Origin: Micavibrio_A sp040381535
GTDB taxonomy: Bacteria; Pseudomonadota; Alphaproteobacteria; Micavibrionales; Micavibrionaceae
Direction of reading: 5' to 3'
DNA: 64,000 nt
Assembly: GCA_040381535.1 (NCBI GenBank)
Contig: JBEIHF010000006.1
Span: 1 to 64,000 of the forward strand
The position numbers were made by a program, and so were the translations under genes. Below are positions 1 to 7,544 of this stretch, piece after piece; the stretch's first letter is position 1, and each line of letters opens with the position of its first letter. Under the pieces are notes generated by a model that saw nothing but the letters and a program-made list of their open reading frames with translations, did not search any database and was not told where the DNA came from.

Positions 1-1021
1 ACGTGCCGTTGAAGATAGAATGCGAGAAGACTTCTTCCCATGTGCCGCCGGTGGAGGCTTTGGAATATTCCGTGGCGCGGTTTTCGAAGAAGTTCGTGTG
101 CTCCGCACCGTTCAACATCTCGTCCATCCATGGCAGCGGGTTTTTCTCAATGCCAAAGATAGGCTCGAGGTTCAACTGCTGCAAACGGCGGTCGCCGATA
201 TAGCGGATGTAGTTTTTAACATCTTGCGGCGTCAGGCCTTGAATTTCGCCCGCATTGAAAGCGAGGTCGATAAACGCGTCTTCGAAACCGACGATGGTAG
301 AGCAGCTCTCGGTGATTTCACGTTTCAAATCGGCGTCCCAGATATCGCGGTTTTCATCGATAAAGGAATTGAACAATTTGATCATGGAAAGGCAATGCAG
401 CGTTTCATCGCGTACCGACCATGTGATGATTTGGCCCATGCCCTTCATTTTATTGAAGCGCGGGAAATTCATCAAGATAGCGAACGAAGCGAACAATTGC
501 AGCCCTTCGGTGAACGCGCCGAACATGGCCATCGTCTTGGCGATGTCGCGGCGGGACTTCATCGATGCGTTTTGCATGTAATCGAATTTGTCTTTCATCT
601 CCTTGTATTTCATGAACGCGGAGTATTCGATCTCGGGCATGCCGAGCGTGTCTAGCAGGTGCGAGTATGCGGCGATATGCACGGTTTCGATGTTGGAGAA
701 AGCGGCGAGCATCATCTGTACTTCGACGGGGCCGAAAACTTGGGAATAATGCTTCATGTAACAATTATTTACTTCGACATCAGATTGCGTAAAGAAGCGG
801 AAAATCTGCGTCATCAGATTACGCTCTGAATCCGTCATGTTCTTTTTCCAGTCGCGCACGTCTTCGGCGAGCGGCACTTCCTCGGGGAGCCAGTGGATGC
901 GCTGCTGCGTCAGCCACGCCTCATAGCACCACGGATACAAGAACGGTTTGTAAACGTGACGTTCCTGAAGAAGGGGCGAATTCGCTCTTTCGACATCATT
1001 GATCTCTGAGGTTTTGGCCAT
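1..1021 (-). CDS. nrdB: Ribonucleoside-diphosphate reductase beta subunit, class I (3' end cut by window)
   Basis: This is the radical-generating small subunit that pairs with NrdA to make dNTP precursors in the cytoplasm. About 340 residues are visible, reading from ATG at 1021 (MAKTSEINDV) to the window edge, so only a short C-terminal tail should be missing. The dinuclear metal ligands and radical tyrosine are intact: D81, E112, H115 and Y119 (ETVHIAAYSHLLD) align at constant offset with E. coli D84, E115, H118 and Y122. The second metal half-site is seen as TEGLQLF and RDETLHC. The gene is separated from nrdA by about 3.8 kb of unrelated genes, which is unusual because the two are normally adjacent. 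Its upstream region carries a promoter and NrdR-like boxes. Confidence 0.95.
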   Translation of the reverse strand, partial: MAKTSEINDVERANSPLLQERHVYKPFLYPWCYEAWLTQQRIHWLPEEVPLAEDVRDWKKNMTDSERNLMTQIFRFFTQSDVEVNNCYMKHYSQVFGPVEVQMMLAAFSNIETVHIAAYSHLLDTLGMPEIEYSAFMKYKEMKDKFDYMQNASMKSRRDIAKTMAMFGAFTEGLQLFASFAILMNFPRFNKMKGMGQIITWSVRDETLHCLSMIKLFNSFIDENRDIWDADLKREITESCSTIVGFEDAFIDLAFNAGEIQGLTPQDVKNYIRYIGDRRLQQLNLEPIFGIEKNPLPWMDEMLNGAEHTNFFENRATEYSKASTGGTWEEVFSHSIFNGT

Positions 1022-1142
1022 TTTCGTATACTCCTGATTTTCTTGAAATTTGGACTCTGACTCTAGTTAGGCGCCCCGTGAATCCGAGTCATTTAAACGA
1101 TTCGTCCACAGATTCCGTAATGCTTTTGGGATGTCTGCAACG

Positions 1143-1231
1143 CGAGACCATCTAGGGCTTTGAAATCATTCAAAAATCTATATGTAGCGTTATCAGTATT
1201 TAAATCATACTAAATATTGATTTTTTGTCCA
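1143..1231 (-). promoter_or_regulatory. nrdB promoter with tandem NrdR-like boxes
   Basis: On the minus strand, TGGACA (1226-1231), 16 bp, then TATGAT (1204-1209) form a sigma-70-like promoter. Downstream lie ACGCTACATATAGATT (1175-1190), a good match to the NrdR box consensus ACACTATATATTGTGT, and a weaker GCCCTAGATGGTCTCG (1143-1158). The two are 32 bp apart, which is the three-turn pitch usual for NrdR pairs. The rest of the 1022-1422 gap shows no gene. Confidence 0.65.
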
Positions 1232-1422
1232 GTGTCCAAACGCGAAATTTATGTACTTTTTTGCATCTCCATTCGTTCTCATCTTTCATGTATATGGAAG
1301 CATGTTTAGAGAAGGGGACATCCAAAAAATAACGCCTACGAAAATTAAGAGTCTTTTGAGATGAGCTTTCTGTCCAAGCTTCTTCCCAGCTAAGAAAAAT
1401 TCTATGTCCTGATGCACGATCT

Positions 1423-1704
1423 TTGCGCGCAAGCGAACGGCACCGATACGCTGCCCAAATAATTCACGGCTTCGCCGCCGAAACCACGGCCACCGGCATG
1501 GTCGGCGTGGCCTCACATTTCGGCATACCCGTGTCGACGACGCAGGCAATCTCAAGCTCGATTCTGGGAGTGGGGGCCACGCGCCGTTTTTCAGCCGTGC
1601 GCAGGGGCATCGCCTGAAACATCTTGTGGGCGTGGGTTTTGACGCTCCCGCTGACATTTGCGTTTAGCAGATTCCTCATGCTCGTGATGAAGGCAATTTT
1701 CTAG
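1423..1704 (+). pseudogene. Remnant of a PiT-family inorganic phosphate transporter (C-terminal end)
   Basis: Reading from about 1423, the frame gives HGFAAETTAT..., then HFGIPVSTTQAIS and GVGATRRFSAVRRGIA, which is the conserved C-terminal signature of PiT phosphate permeases (family form: GFAAET, GIPVSTTH, GVGAARRxSAVRWGVA). An in-frame TGA at 1615-1617 interrupts it. After the stop the same frame continues NILWAWVLTLPLTFAFSRF, the expected last membrane helix, and ends at TAG 1702-1704. No N-terminal two thirds of the family is present upstream. It is therefore a decayed fragment, not a working transporter. Its end touches the 3' end of the next gene on the opposite strand. Confidence 0.75.
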
Positions 1705-2288
1705 GAAACGGTTTCTGTTTTTGTGCGGCGTATAAAGGCTTCACCCGCCTGCGGTAAACGCACGGACAGGAATGCGGATAAACCCGAACCCATCGGCGCG
1801 CCCAATATCGCATCGTTCTTCGTGTAATTGTTGGTGCGCAGATTTTCGAGAAGCGCATCAATGCTCATCGGAACTCCTACCGCGCGTATCAAATCCCGCG
1901 ATGCGTGCGGAATGATTTTTCCGGCGCAGACAATCACTTGGGAAAAGCCGCGCGCTTTCGCGGCAAGGCAAACGCCGCGCATGTAATAACGGTTGAACTC
2001 GCCTTCCGCCAAAGTCTTGGCGGCCTGGTCCTTGTTAATGGCGCGGGTCATGGTTTTGCCGCCCATCGGGGATTTGAGGGTTTCTGTGCCCAGCATCATG
2101 GTGCGGCGGATCAATTCGCGCTCCAGCCAGACATCGGTATGGTATTGCAAGGCGTCCCGCAAAGTGTCGGGCCAGCGCGGTTTGGCCACATCGGCCAGGC
2201 GGGAGCTTAGGAAATGATTGCCTGTTTCAAACTCCAAAAGCATGAACCGGCGGGTCGTTTCATTGAGATTTGCATAGTTTAAGCCCAT
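1701..2288 (-). CDS. Uncharacterised 195-residue protein
   Basis: I do not recognise a named domain. The start at 2288 is chosen because GGAGGA sits directly upstream (ATGGAGGAACC then ATG); the open frame continues 34 codons further upstream without a comparable ribosome site. The protein (MGLNYANLNETTRRFML...) is soluble, with no signal peptide or membrane segment. The central stretch TLAEGEFNRYYMRGVCLAAK reminds me, from memory only, of an uncharacterised family with a FNRYY-RG-C core found in phage- or plasmid-linked bacterial genes. It is a lone leftward gene next to a decayed transporter and divergent from an HNH-like gene. Confidence 0.6.
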   Translation of the reverse strand: MGLNYANLNETTRRFMLLEFETGNHFLSSRLADVAKPRWPDTLRDALQYHTDVWLERELIRRTMMLGTETLKSPMGGKTMTRAINKDQAAKTLAEGEFNRYYMRGVCLAAKARGFSQVIVCAGKIIPHASRDLIRAVGVPMSIDALLENLRTNNYTKNDAILGAPMGSGLSAFLSVRLPQAGEAFIRRTKTETVS

Positions 2289-2438
2289 GGTTCCTCCATG
2301 TGTTAAGGCCGTTCCTGCCAAGCTATGCAAGAAGGATACCGCCCTTTTAACCATTCCCGCAAGTTTCTCGTTAACCTTTGCCTTAACCATTTATATAGTT
2401 ATTGAAAATAACCCCAGACCTTGCTATAAACACACATT

Positions 2439-3380
2439 ATGAAAAACAATGTGATTGCCCTTTTCACCCGTCTGAAAACCCATGACGGCGCCTACAATAA
2501 CACGGACTTTTCGGTACCCGTTATGGCGTCCGCGTTCGGATGCACGGTGGAAGATTTTGAATCGGGCAAATTCTTTCAGGTCGATCACTTCATTCCGCAA
2601 TCCCCGCATCTCGATCCCACCAGCCATTTCGATTCCGAAATCATCGCGGCGCTGGAACTGCATCCCGATCAGTTGAAGGAAGTGAACGGCAAGGATGTAT
2701 ACGTCGTGCGCGGTTCCGAAATCATCGACGCGATCTTTGAAAAATTCCTGCCTGAACTTCCGGTCGATATGCGCCCAAGCATGGACAACATCGTCAATCT
2801 GCGCCCACTGACATCGGTTGCCAACAACCGCAAATCGAATCGTTTGTCGGGCACGATGGAAATGATGTTCGAAACATTGTGCGGTCACGCCATCGGGTAT
2901 GAAAAGCATCTCGGCGCCGCTTCGGCGCGTGCCTCCATTCTCGATCTGTCCAAGGCCTTCGCCCATGCGGATCCCGAAATCGCGCGCGTGCTCGAAGCCA
3001 TCGATCTGGTGGACAAGGCACGCATCGATGACGCCACAAACAAAGGCACGCATATGGAACTGGCGGGCATTGATCTTTTAAAAATCTTTGCAAATGCGGG
3101 CAAGAACACAGGCTTCGGAGACGGTTTCGAATTGCAAAAATATATGGCGCGCTCCCAAGGCGAAAAAGTAAGTGGCAATCCTATCATGGTCGAAAAAATG
3201 ACCTTGAAAGGCATGCGTCTGACCGAAGGATTTACGGGCACTATCATCGACCTGACTGGCAATTTCCGCGAAAGCTATGAACGTTTCCGCACCGCGTTCG
3301 TCTCTTTTGCCAAAGACGATCTGCATGAAACCAACGAAGCCCGCCGCGAGGTCGGCGTACCGCCGCGCCTCGTCGCCTAA
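2439..3380 (+). CDS. HNH-nuclease-like protein, otherwise uncharacterised
   Basis: A 313-residue cytoplasmic protein without signal or membrane segments. Residues 48-55 (QVDHFIPQ) and 116-135 (DNIVNLRPLTSVANNRKSNR) have the spacing and residues of an HNH nuclease core: the D-H pair, a central N, and the N-x-x-K-S-N end. The zinc cysteines that many HNH proteins carry are absent. The C-terminal 170 residues are helical and unfamiliar. No methyltransferase, immunity gene or restriction partner lies beside it, so a restriction or toxin role is not shown. Its stop codon overlaps that of the convergent membrane gene. Nuclease activity is an inference from the core motif only. Confidence 0.55.
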   Translation: MKNNVIALFTRLKTHDGAYNNTDFSVPVMASAFGCTVEDFESGKFFQVDHFIPQSPHLDPTSHFDSEIIAALELHPDQLKEVNGKDVYVVRGSEIIDAIFEKFLPELPVDMRPSMDNIVNLRPLTSVANNRKSNRLSGTMEMMFETLCGHAIGYEKHLGAASARASILDLSKAFAHADPEIARVLEAIDLVDKARIDDATNKGTHMELAGIDLLKIFANAGKNTGFGDGFELQKYMARSQGEKVSGNPIMVEKMTLKGMRLTEGFTGTIIDLTGNFRESYERFRTAFVSFAKDDLHETNEARREVGVPPRLVA

Positions 3381-4132
3381 TCTTCTTCGTAATATTTTAT
3401 CGTCCAGAGGATGATCGGTAATAACGCCGCAGCGAGTGTCAGTCCGATATAAATCAACACAACGCTATCGAACGGCATGGAAAGCCTGTCCGCAACCTTG
3501 TCGAAATCGCCAAACCCATGCAGGCCTTTTTGGTTGTAATAATCCGCGCGCATCGCCGCATTGCCAAGAAGGCCAAAACCCGTGAGCAGAGCATGCACGA
3601 TCATCCCCCATCCGATCAGGGAATTGAGGAAACGTTCTACCACACCGCGCGGCGCGATGTCGAGCCAAGCGCGGGTCAGGAAGAAAGACGCGATGGTGAT
3701 CTCCGCACACGGCCCCATGAAATCGATGACGGAATGGTGGAAATCGATAAAGGCGACCGCGAGATTGAAGAACGCCGTTGCCGCGAGGACGAACATCAAA
3801 AATACATATTCTCTCAAGAGATAGGCGAGCCATAAAAGACCTGCATTGATGACGAATATGATCGCGAACATCTGGTCCGTAATCATCCACACCATACCAC
3901 CGCCATAGGTCAGATCGAAACTGGGAACGGTGAAGTACCCGTAACACCATGCGAAAATCGTATGGCCGATTTCATGAATGAACGTGATCATGGCGCCGAG
4001 GCCCGCGCCGCCCCAGCCGAATGGAAATCCATGCGCCCAATCCCATCCATTTCCGTTCATCCACGAAATATAAGAAAGATTGAGCAACACACCGCCCACA
4101 AGACCGAAAAAAATTGTCTTGAACGTGCCCAT
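3377..4132 (-). CDS. Multi-pass membrane protein with HEIGH zinc-protease-like motif
   Basis: The 251-residue product has about six hydrophobic segments and an HEXXH motif (HEIGH, residues 53-57) inside or next to a membrane segment (ITFIHEIGHTIF). This is the layout of intramembrane M50-like metalloproteases. I cannot find the usual second M50 motif (N-x-x-P-x-x-x-LDG), so it is either a distant relative or a protein using the motif differently. A glycine-tryptophan rich loop (residues 27-44) precedes the motif. It is followed by the DUF3592-like gene upstream on the same strand, 89 bp away and separated by a terminator. It ends with its stop codon overlapping the stop of the convergent HNH-like gene. 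Confidence 0.6.
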   Translation of the reverse strand: MGTFKTIFFGLVGGVLLNLSYISWMNGNGWDWAHGFPFGWGGAGLGAMITFIHEIGHTIFAWCYGYFTVPSFDLTYGGGMVWMITDQMFAIIFVINAGLLWLAYLLREYVFLMFVLAATAFFNLAVAFIDFHHSVIDFMGPCAEITIASFFLTRAWLDIAPRGVVERFLNSLIGWGMIVHALLTGFGLLGNAAMRADYYNQKGLHGFGDFDKVADRLSMPFDSVVLIYIGLTLAAALLPIILWTIKYYEED

Positions 4133-4153
4133 GTAATTGATCCTCTCTTAGAG

Positions 4154-4180
4154 AAAACCCCGCACAGGGCGGGGGATTTT
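4154..4180 (-). terminator. Rho-independent terminator after the DUF3592-like gene
   Basis: Read on the minus strand this is a GC stem (CCCCGC with GCGGGG) followed by TTTTC, placed just past the stop of the gene at 4222. Confidence 0.6.
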
Positions 4181-4221
4181 CAAAAATAATGCAAAATCCC
4201 TGCTTTTCTGGGGCTTATGGC

Positions 4222-4725
4222 CTATCGCGCGCCTTCGCGCGGTTTAATTTTCGTCTTCAACCTTTTGGCGCGGTCGAACGCGGTTTCTCTAAAGTTCTTG
4301 GAAAAAACAATCATACAAATGATGTAGAGCATCACCCACGAAATTGGGCCAAGCCATATGTCCGGTGAATCGGCCCCTTTGGCTATCTCATGTTTTTCAA
4401 GGTCATAAAACACCACCATGCGGTGGCCGGGTCTAAGCTTGGCTTTTTCTACCGGCTGGTTGTACTCGCGTTCTCTTCCCGCGCTGACACGTGCTTGATA
4501 TTTTTTCCCCTCCACCGTGTACGCGGTGACGGCGGTGAATTTTGTGCAGGGACCCCGCCCGCGCCCTGGCCCGACATCGCATCTGAAGTTTTCTGCATCT
4601 ATGCGGACAACTTCGCCTTCTGCCTGACCGGCATGTGCCAAAAACACAATCATGTCCATGACAAAGAAAAGAATCACCGGCAGGAAAATGATCGTAATAA
4701 TGATCTGTGATTTTTTAAAACTCAT
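4222..4725 (-). CDS. DUF3592-like membrane protein
   Basis: A 167-residue protein with an N-terminal membrane segment (about 9-31), an extracytoplasmic middle, and a second membrane segment near 125-145 followed by a basic tail. The middle contains TAYTVEGKKYQARVS and later LRPGHRMVVFYD, the pattern of DUF3592 domains (a small beta-rich region between two membrane helices). Function of the family is unknown. It is bracketed by two terminators, suggesting it is transcribed by itself. Confidence 0.55.
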   Translation of the reverse strand: MSFKKSQIIITIIFLPVILFFVMDMIVFLAHAGQAEGEVVRIDAENFRCDVGPGRGRGPCTKFTAVTAYTVEGKKYQARVSAGREREYNQPVEKAKLRPGHRMVVFYDLEKHEIAKGADSPDIWLGPISWVMLYIICMIVFSKNFRETAFDRAKRLKTKIKPREGAR

Positions 4726-4739
4726 ATACGCCCCTACAA

Positions 4740-4763
4740 AAAAGACCTCCGAAGAGGCCTCTT
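4740..4763 (-). terminator. nrdA terminator
   Basis: On the minus strand AGAGGCCTC, a TTCG tetraloop, GAGGTCTTT, then a T run: a nine-pair stem (with G-T pairs) 20 bp after the nrdA stop. Confidence 0.8.
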
Positions 4764-4782
4764 AGTATACACAGCGTAACAT

Positions 4783-6609
4783 TTATTGGCAGGCCAAGCA
4801 TTCGTCATATTTCTTCTCGGTCTGGTCGATAAGCTCGGGCTCTCTTCCTTTGCTCTCTCGCGCGCGCACCCACGATGCGTTGGATTCTGCGCGCTGGATC
4901 GATTTTGATCGGCAGTAGTAAAGCGATTTAACGCCTTTCTTCCATGCTTCCCAGTGAATGCGGTGCAGGTCGGCTTTGTGCACGTTGGCAGGCAAGAACA
5001 CGTTGAGCGATTGCGCTTGGCAAACGAACGGCGTTCTGTCGGCCGCGTGTTCGATCAGCCATCTCTGGTCGATTTCGAACGCGGTTTTGAACACGTCTTT
5101 TTCTTCTTGGGTCAGGAAGTCCAGATGCTGGACCGAACCTTCGTTGGTAAAGATCGAAGACCATATGTCTTCGTCGTTCTTGCCGTAGGTTTCCAAAATT
5201 TTCATGAAATGCGGGTTCTTCACGGGGAAAGAGCCCGACAAAGTTTTATGCGTGTAGGCATTGGCCGCGATAGGTTCGATACCCGGGGATGCGCCGCCGC
5301 AGATGATGGAAATAGACGCCGTCGGCGCGATCGCCATTTTGTTGGAGAAACGCTCCATGACGCCGTAATCCGCTGCATCGGGGCAGGGGCCGCGCTCATG
5401 GGCGAGTTTGATAGACGCATCATCTACTTGGCGTTTGATGTGCTGGAACATGCGGCGGTTCCAAACTTTGGCCATCACACCTTCCATCGGAATCATTTTC
5501 GATTGCAGGAACGAATGGAAACCCATTACGCCCAATCCAACCGAACGCTCGCGCATCGCGGCGTATTTGGCGCGCTTCATGGAATCGGGGGCTTTCTCGA
5601 TGAAGTCCGTCAACACATTGTCGAGGAAACGCATGCAATCTTCGATCATCGTCGGGTGGTCTTGCCACTCTTCGAAGTTTTCGAGGTTTAGGGAAGACAA
5701 GCAGCATACGGCCGTTCTGTCATTGCCCAGATGGTCCTTGCCCGTAGGTAACGTGATCTCGGAGCAGAGGTTTGACATCTTCACGTTGAGTCCGGCCATT
5801 TTGTGGTGGTCTGGAATCTTGTCGTTCACGTGGTCGATGTAAATGATGTAAGGCTCGCCCGTCTCGATACGCGCGGTGAGAAGGCGGATCCAGAGCTCAC
5901 GGGCTTTGACTTTCGTCACAACCGAATTGTCTTTGGGGGATCTCAGCGCGAATTCTTCGTCGTGCTCCACGGCCACCATGAACGCGTTGTTCACGAGAAC
6001 GCCGTGATGGAGGTTGAGGGCTTTGCGGTTAGGGTCGCCGCCTGTCGGGCGCCGGATTTCTATGAACTCTTCGATTTCGGGGTGCCAGATAGGAAGGTAA
6101 ATGGCGGCAGACCCGCGGCGCAAAGAGCCTTGGGAGATAGCGAGGGTAAGCGAGTCCATCACGCGGATGAACGGCACGATGCCCGATGTCTTGCCGTTAC
6201 GGCCGACTTTTTCGCCGATGGAACGCACATTACCCCAGTAGGAGCCGATACCTCCGCCGAGCGAGGCGAGCCATACGTTTTCATTCCAAAGCGATACGAT
6301 CTCTTCGAGGGAGTCATTGGTTTCGTTGAGGAAGCAGGAAATGGGAAGGCCGCGGGACGTTCCGCCGTTGGAAAGAACGGGGGTCGCGGGCATGAACCAC
6401 AATTTGGATATATAATCGTACATACGCTGGGCGTGGGCGGAATCATCGCCGTAATACATCGCCACGCGCGCGAAAAGATCTTGGGGACCTTCTTCGGGCA
6501 GCAGATAGCGGTCATATAATGTCTCGATCCCGAACTTGGTCAGGTTCGAATCGCGTGATCTGTCGATCTGGACGCGGTTGCCGCCTTGTATCTGCGCATA
6601 GTCAAACAT
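4783..6609 (-). CDS. nrdA: Ribonucleoside-diphosphate reductase alpha subunit, class I
   Basis: The catalytic large subunit (608 residues) that reduces ribonucleotides together with NrdB. Active-site cysteines are visible as SCFL (C92), NLCSE (N280, C282, E284) and CCLSS (C302/C303), and the C-terminal tail CLACQ carries the redox-shuttle pair C604/C607. It is shorter than E. coli NrdA (761 residues): there is no N-terminal ATP-cone, so overall activity regulation by ATP/dATP through a cone is not expected. The gene has its own promoter with NrdR-like boxes and a cluster of DnaA-box-like sites in the leader, and its own terminator. It stands apart from nrdB, with orphan genes between. Confidence 0.96.
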   Translation of the reverse strand: MFDYAQIQGGNRVQIDRSRDSNLTKFGIETLYDRYLLPEEGPQDLFARVAMYYGDDSAHAQRMYDYISKLWFMPATPVLSNGGTSRGLPISCFLNETNDSLEEIVSLWNENVWLASLGGGIGSYWGNVRSIGEKVGRNGKTSGIVPFIRVMDSLTLAISQGSLRRGSAAIYLPIWHPEIEEFIEIRRPTGGDPNRKALNLHHGVLVNNAFMVAVEHDEEFALRSPKDNSVVTKVKARELWIRLLTARIETGEPYIIYIDHVNDKIPDHHKMAGLNVKMSNLCSEITLPTGKDHLGNDRTAVCCLSSLNLENFEEWQDHPTMIEDCMRFLDNVLTDFIEKAPDSMKRAKYAAMRERSVGLGVMGFHSFLQSKMIPMEGVMAKVWNRRMFQHIKRQVDDASIKLAHERGPCPDAADYGVMERFSNKMAIAPTASISIICGGASPGIEPIAANAYTHKTLSGSFPVKNPHFMKILETYGKNDEDIWSSIFTNEGSVQHLDFLTQEEKDVFKTAFEIDQRWLIEHAADRTPFVCQAQSLNVFLPANVHKADLHRIHWEAWKKGVKSLYYCRSKSIQRAESNASWVRARESKGREPELIDQTEKKYDECLACQ

Positions 6610-6636
6610 GCTTCTACTCCCTGAAAACGGTAAAAG

Positions 6637-6681
6637 TTATTCACAAACTGTGGATTTCTTCTGTGGATGGGCAGTGGATAA
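6637..6681. promoter_or_regulatory. DnaA-box-like cluster in the nrdA leader
   Basis: A perfect DnaA box TTATTCACA lies at 6637-6645 (consensus TTATNCACA). Within the next 36 bp are TGTGGATTT (6649-6657), TGTGGATGG (6662-6670) and AGTGGATAA (6673-6681), each close to the reverse consensus TGTGGATAA. They lie between the nrdA start codon and its promoter. DnaA control of nrdAB is known in E. coli; here it is an inference from sequence. Confidence 0.5.
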
Positions 6682-6682
6682 A

Positions 6683-6739
6683 CCACAATCCCTAGTGCTT
6701 AGTTCCTCTTGATCATACTCTATCTAGGGGGTCTGTCCA
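6683..6739 (-). promoter_or_regulatory. nrdA promoter with tandem NrdR-like boxes
   Basis: Minus strand: TGGACA (6734-6739), 16 bp, TATGAT (6712-6717), the same hexamers and spacing as at nrdB. NrdR-like boxes are CCCCTAGATAGAGTAT (6715-6730, overlapping the spacer and -10) and GCACTAGGGATTGTGG (6683-6698, matching ACACTA---ATTGTG). Their starts are exactly 32 bp apart. The remaining gap up to about 7046 holds a half-conserved Fur-like site (TGAGAATCATTTGCG, 6925-6939) and no gene. Confidence 0.7.
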
Positions 6740-7063
6740 TACCAATTCCACAAAACTCACACCCTAAAAAAGCGTGGCACATGCCATCGAAAACGCCTTT
6801 CAACCCCTTGGATTTGGCTGACATTTTTAGGCCACATTCGAACTCGTTAATATAAATAGACGCAAAATTTCAGGATTACTGCTAATCGAAATCGGGTTTT
6901 TTGGCATAGGGCCAGAGACTCAATTGAGAATCATTTGCGCTAACGGGGCGATTGCCCGCATTGCGGAAAAGATTCGGCCCGACTCGGCGCAAACTGGCCC
7001 GAATCAGTTATTAATAGTCATAATAATTTACTGTCTGGGGAGCCTTATGTGGTGTCTAACCCA

Positions 7064-7144
7064 ATGACAGAAAATGCAAAACCTGCTTTCGACCGCTATG
7101 ATTTTAAGGACCTGCCCTTTGATGTGGAAGGCTATGATGTTTGA
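7064..7144 (+). CDS. Small 26-residue open frame, possible leader peptide
   Basis: ATG at 7064 encodes MTENAKPAFDRYDFKDLPFD then VEGYDV and a TGA at 7142-7144. Its start overlaps (ATGA) the stop of a six-codon frame MWCLTQ at 7047-7067, which has a good ribosome site GGGGAG at 7037-7042. Its stop overlaps (TTGA) the TTG that can start the next 80-residue frame. The chain of overlaps suggests translational coupling, or a single gene broken by frameshifts. No function is known. Confidence 0.35.
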   Translation: MTENAKPAFDRYDFKDLPFDVEGYDV

Positions 7145-7383
7145 TCCGGCGTGTGATGGCACGTCTCGACTTTCCCAAGACCAAAGATGTAGGAGAGGTA
7201 CTCGTCTATCTGCAGAACAACCCGATCAAGGTCTTTAGGCTGGGCAGTTATTTTCGCGGATTCAACATCATCAATGCGCTTGCTCCCCGCCGTCCGTCCA
7301 AAGAAAAAGATAAGGGCATGGAAGCTCTGGAAATCCTCGACAGGTTCGAAATCGGAAAAGGGGGAAGACCAGATCGGGCCTAA
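7141..7383 (+). CDS. Uncharacterised small protein (80 residues)
   Basis: The product reads MIRRVMARLDFPKTKDVGEV and continues VLVYLQNNPIKVFRLGSYF, ending GRPDRA. It is basic, soluble and has no signal peptide. The start is taken as TTG at 7141, overlapping the stop of the upstream 26-residue frame; ATG at 7156 is the alternative. I do not recognise the family. It precedes pyruvate kinase by about 160 bp. It could be the 3' part of a roughly 105-residue gene if the upstream overlap is a programmed or accidental frameshift. Confidence 0.45.
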   Translation: MIRRVMARLDFPKTKDVGEVLVYLQNNPIKVFRLGSYFRGFNIINALAPRRPSKEKDKGMEALEILDRFEIGKGGRPDRA

Positions 7384-7544
7384 ACGCCCACAAACACGGC
7401 ATGCAAGGCGCTGCGCAAAAACAACTGGCCGCCCTTTTGCGCGTACAGGCGCGATTTATTCGGGAAATCAACGCTCTGCGCATGGACAAAGCGCTCTTCA
7501 TCGGGGATAAAGTAACAACATCAAATAATAAGGTACATTCCTCC

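Noticed and set aside
1423..1617. Functional short phosphate transporter
   Set aside because: Only the C-terminal signature is present and a stop interrupts it; called a remnant.
2371..2390. Canonical CtrA site TTAA-N7-TTAA
   Set aside because: The spacing is 8 bp; kept only as a low-interest cluster of half-sites.
4954..5691. Long open frame (245 codons) on the plus strand opposite nrdA
   Set aside because: It is antisense to a highly conserved gene, has low-complexity arginine/histidine composition and no ribosome site; a product of codon bias in nrdA.
6925..6939. Second Fur box TGAGAATCATTTGCG
   Set aside because: The left half is perfect but the right half matches poorly (4 of 7) and no promoter overlaps it.
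7401..7544. N-terminal extension of pyruvate kinase
   Set aside because: The frame is open for 48 codons ahead of the chosen start, but family members begin at the TKIVATLGPAS region and the extension has no ribosome site.
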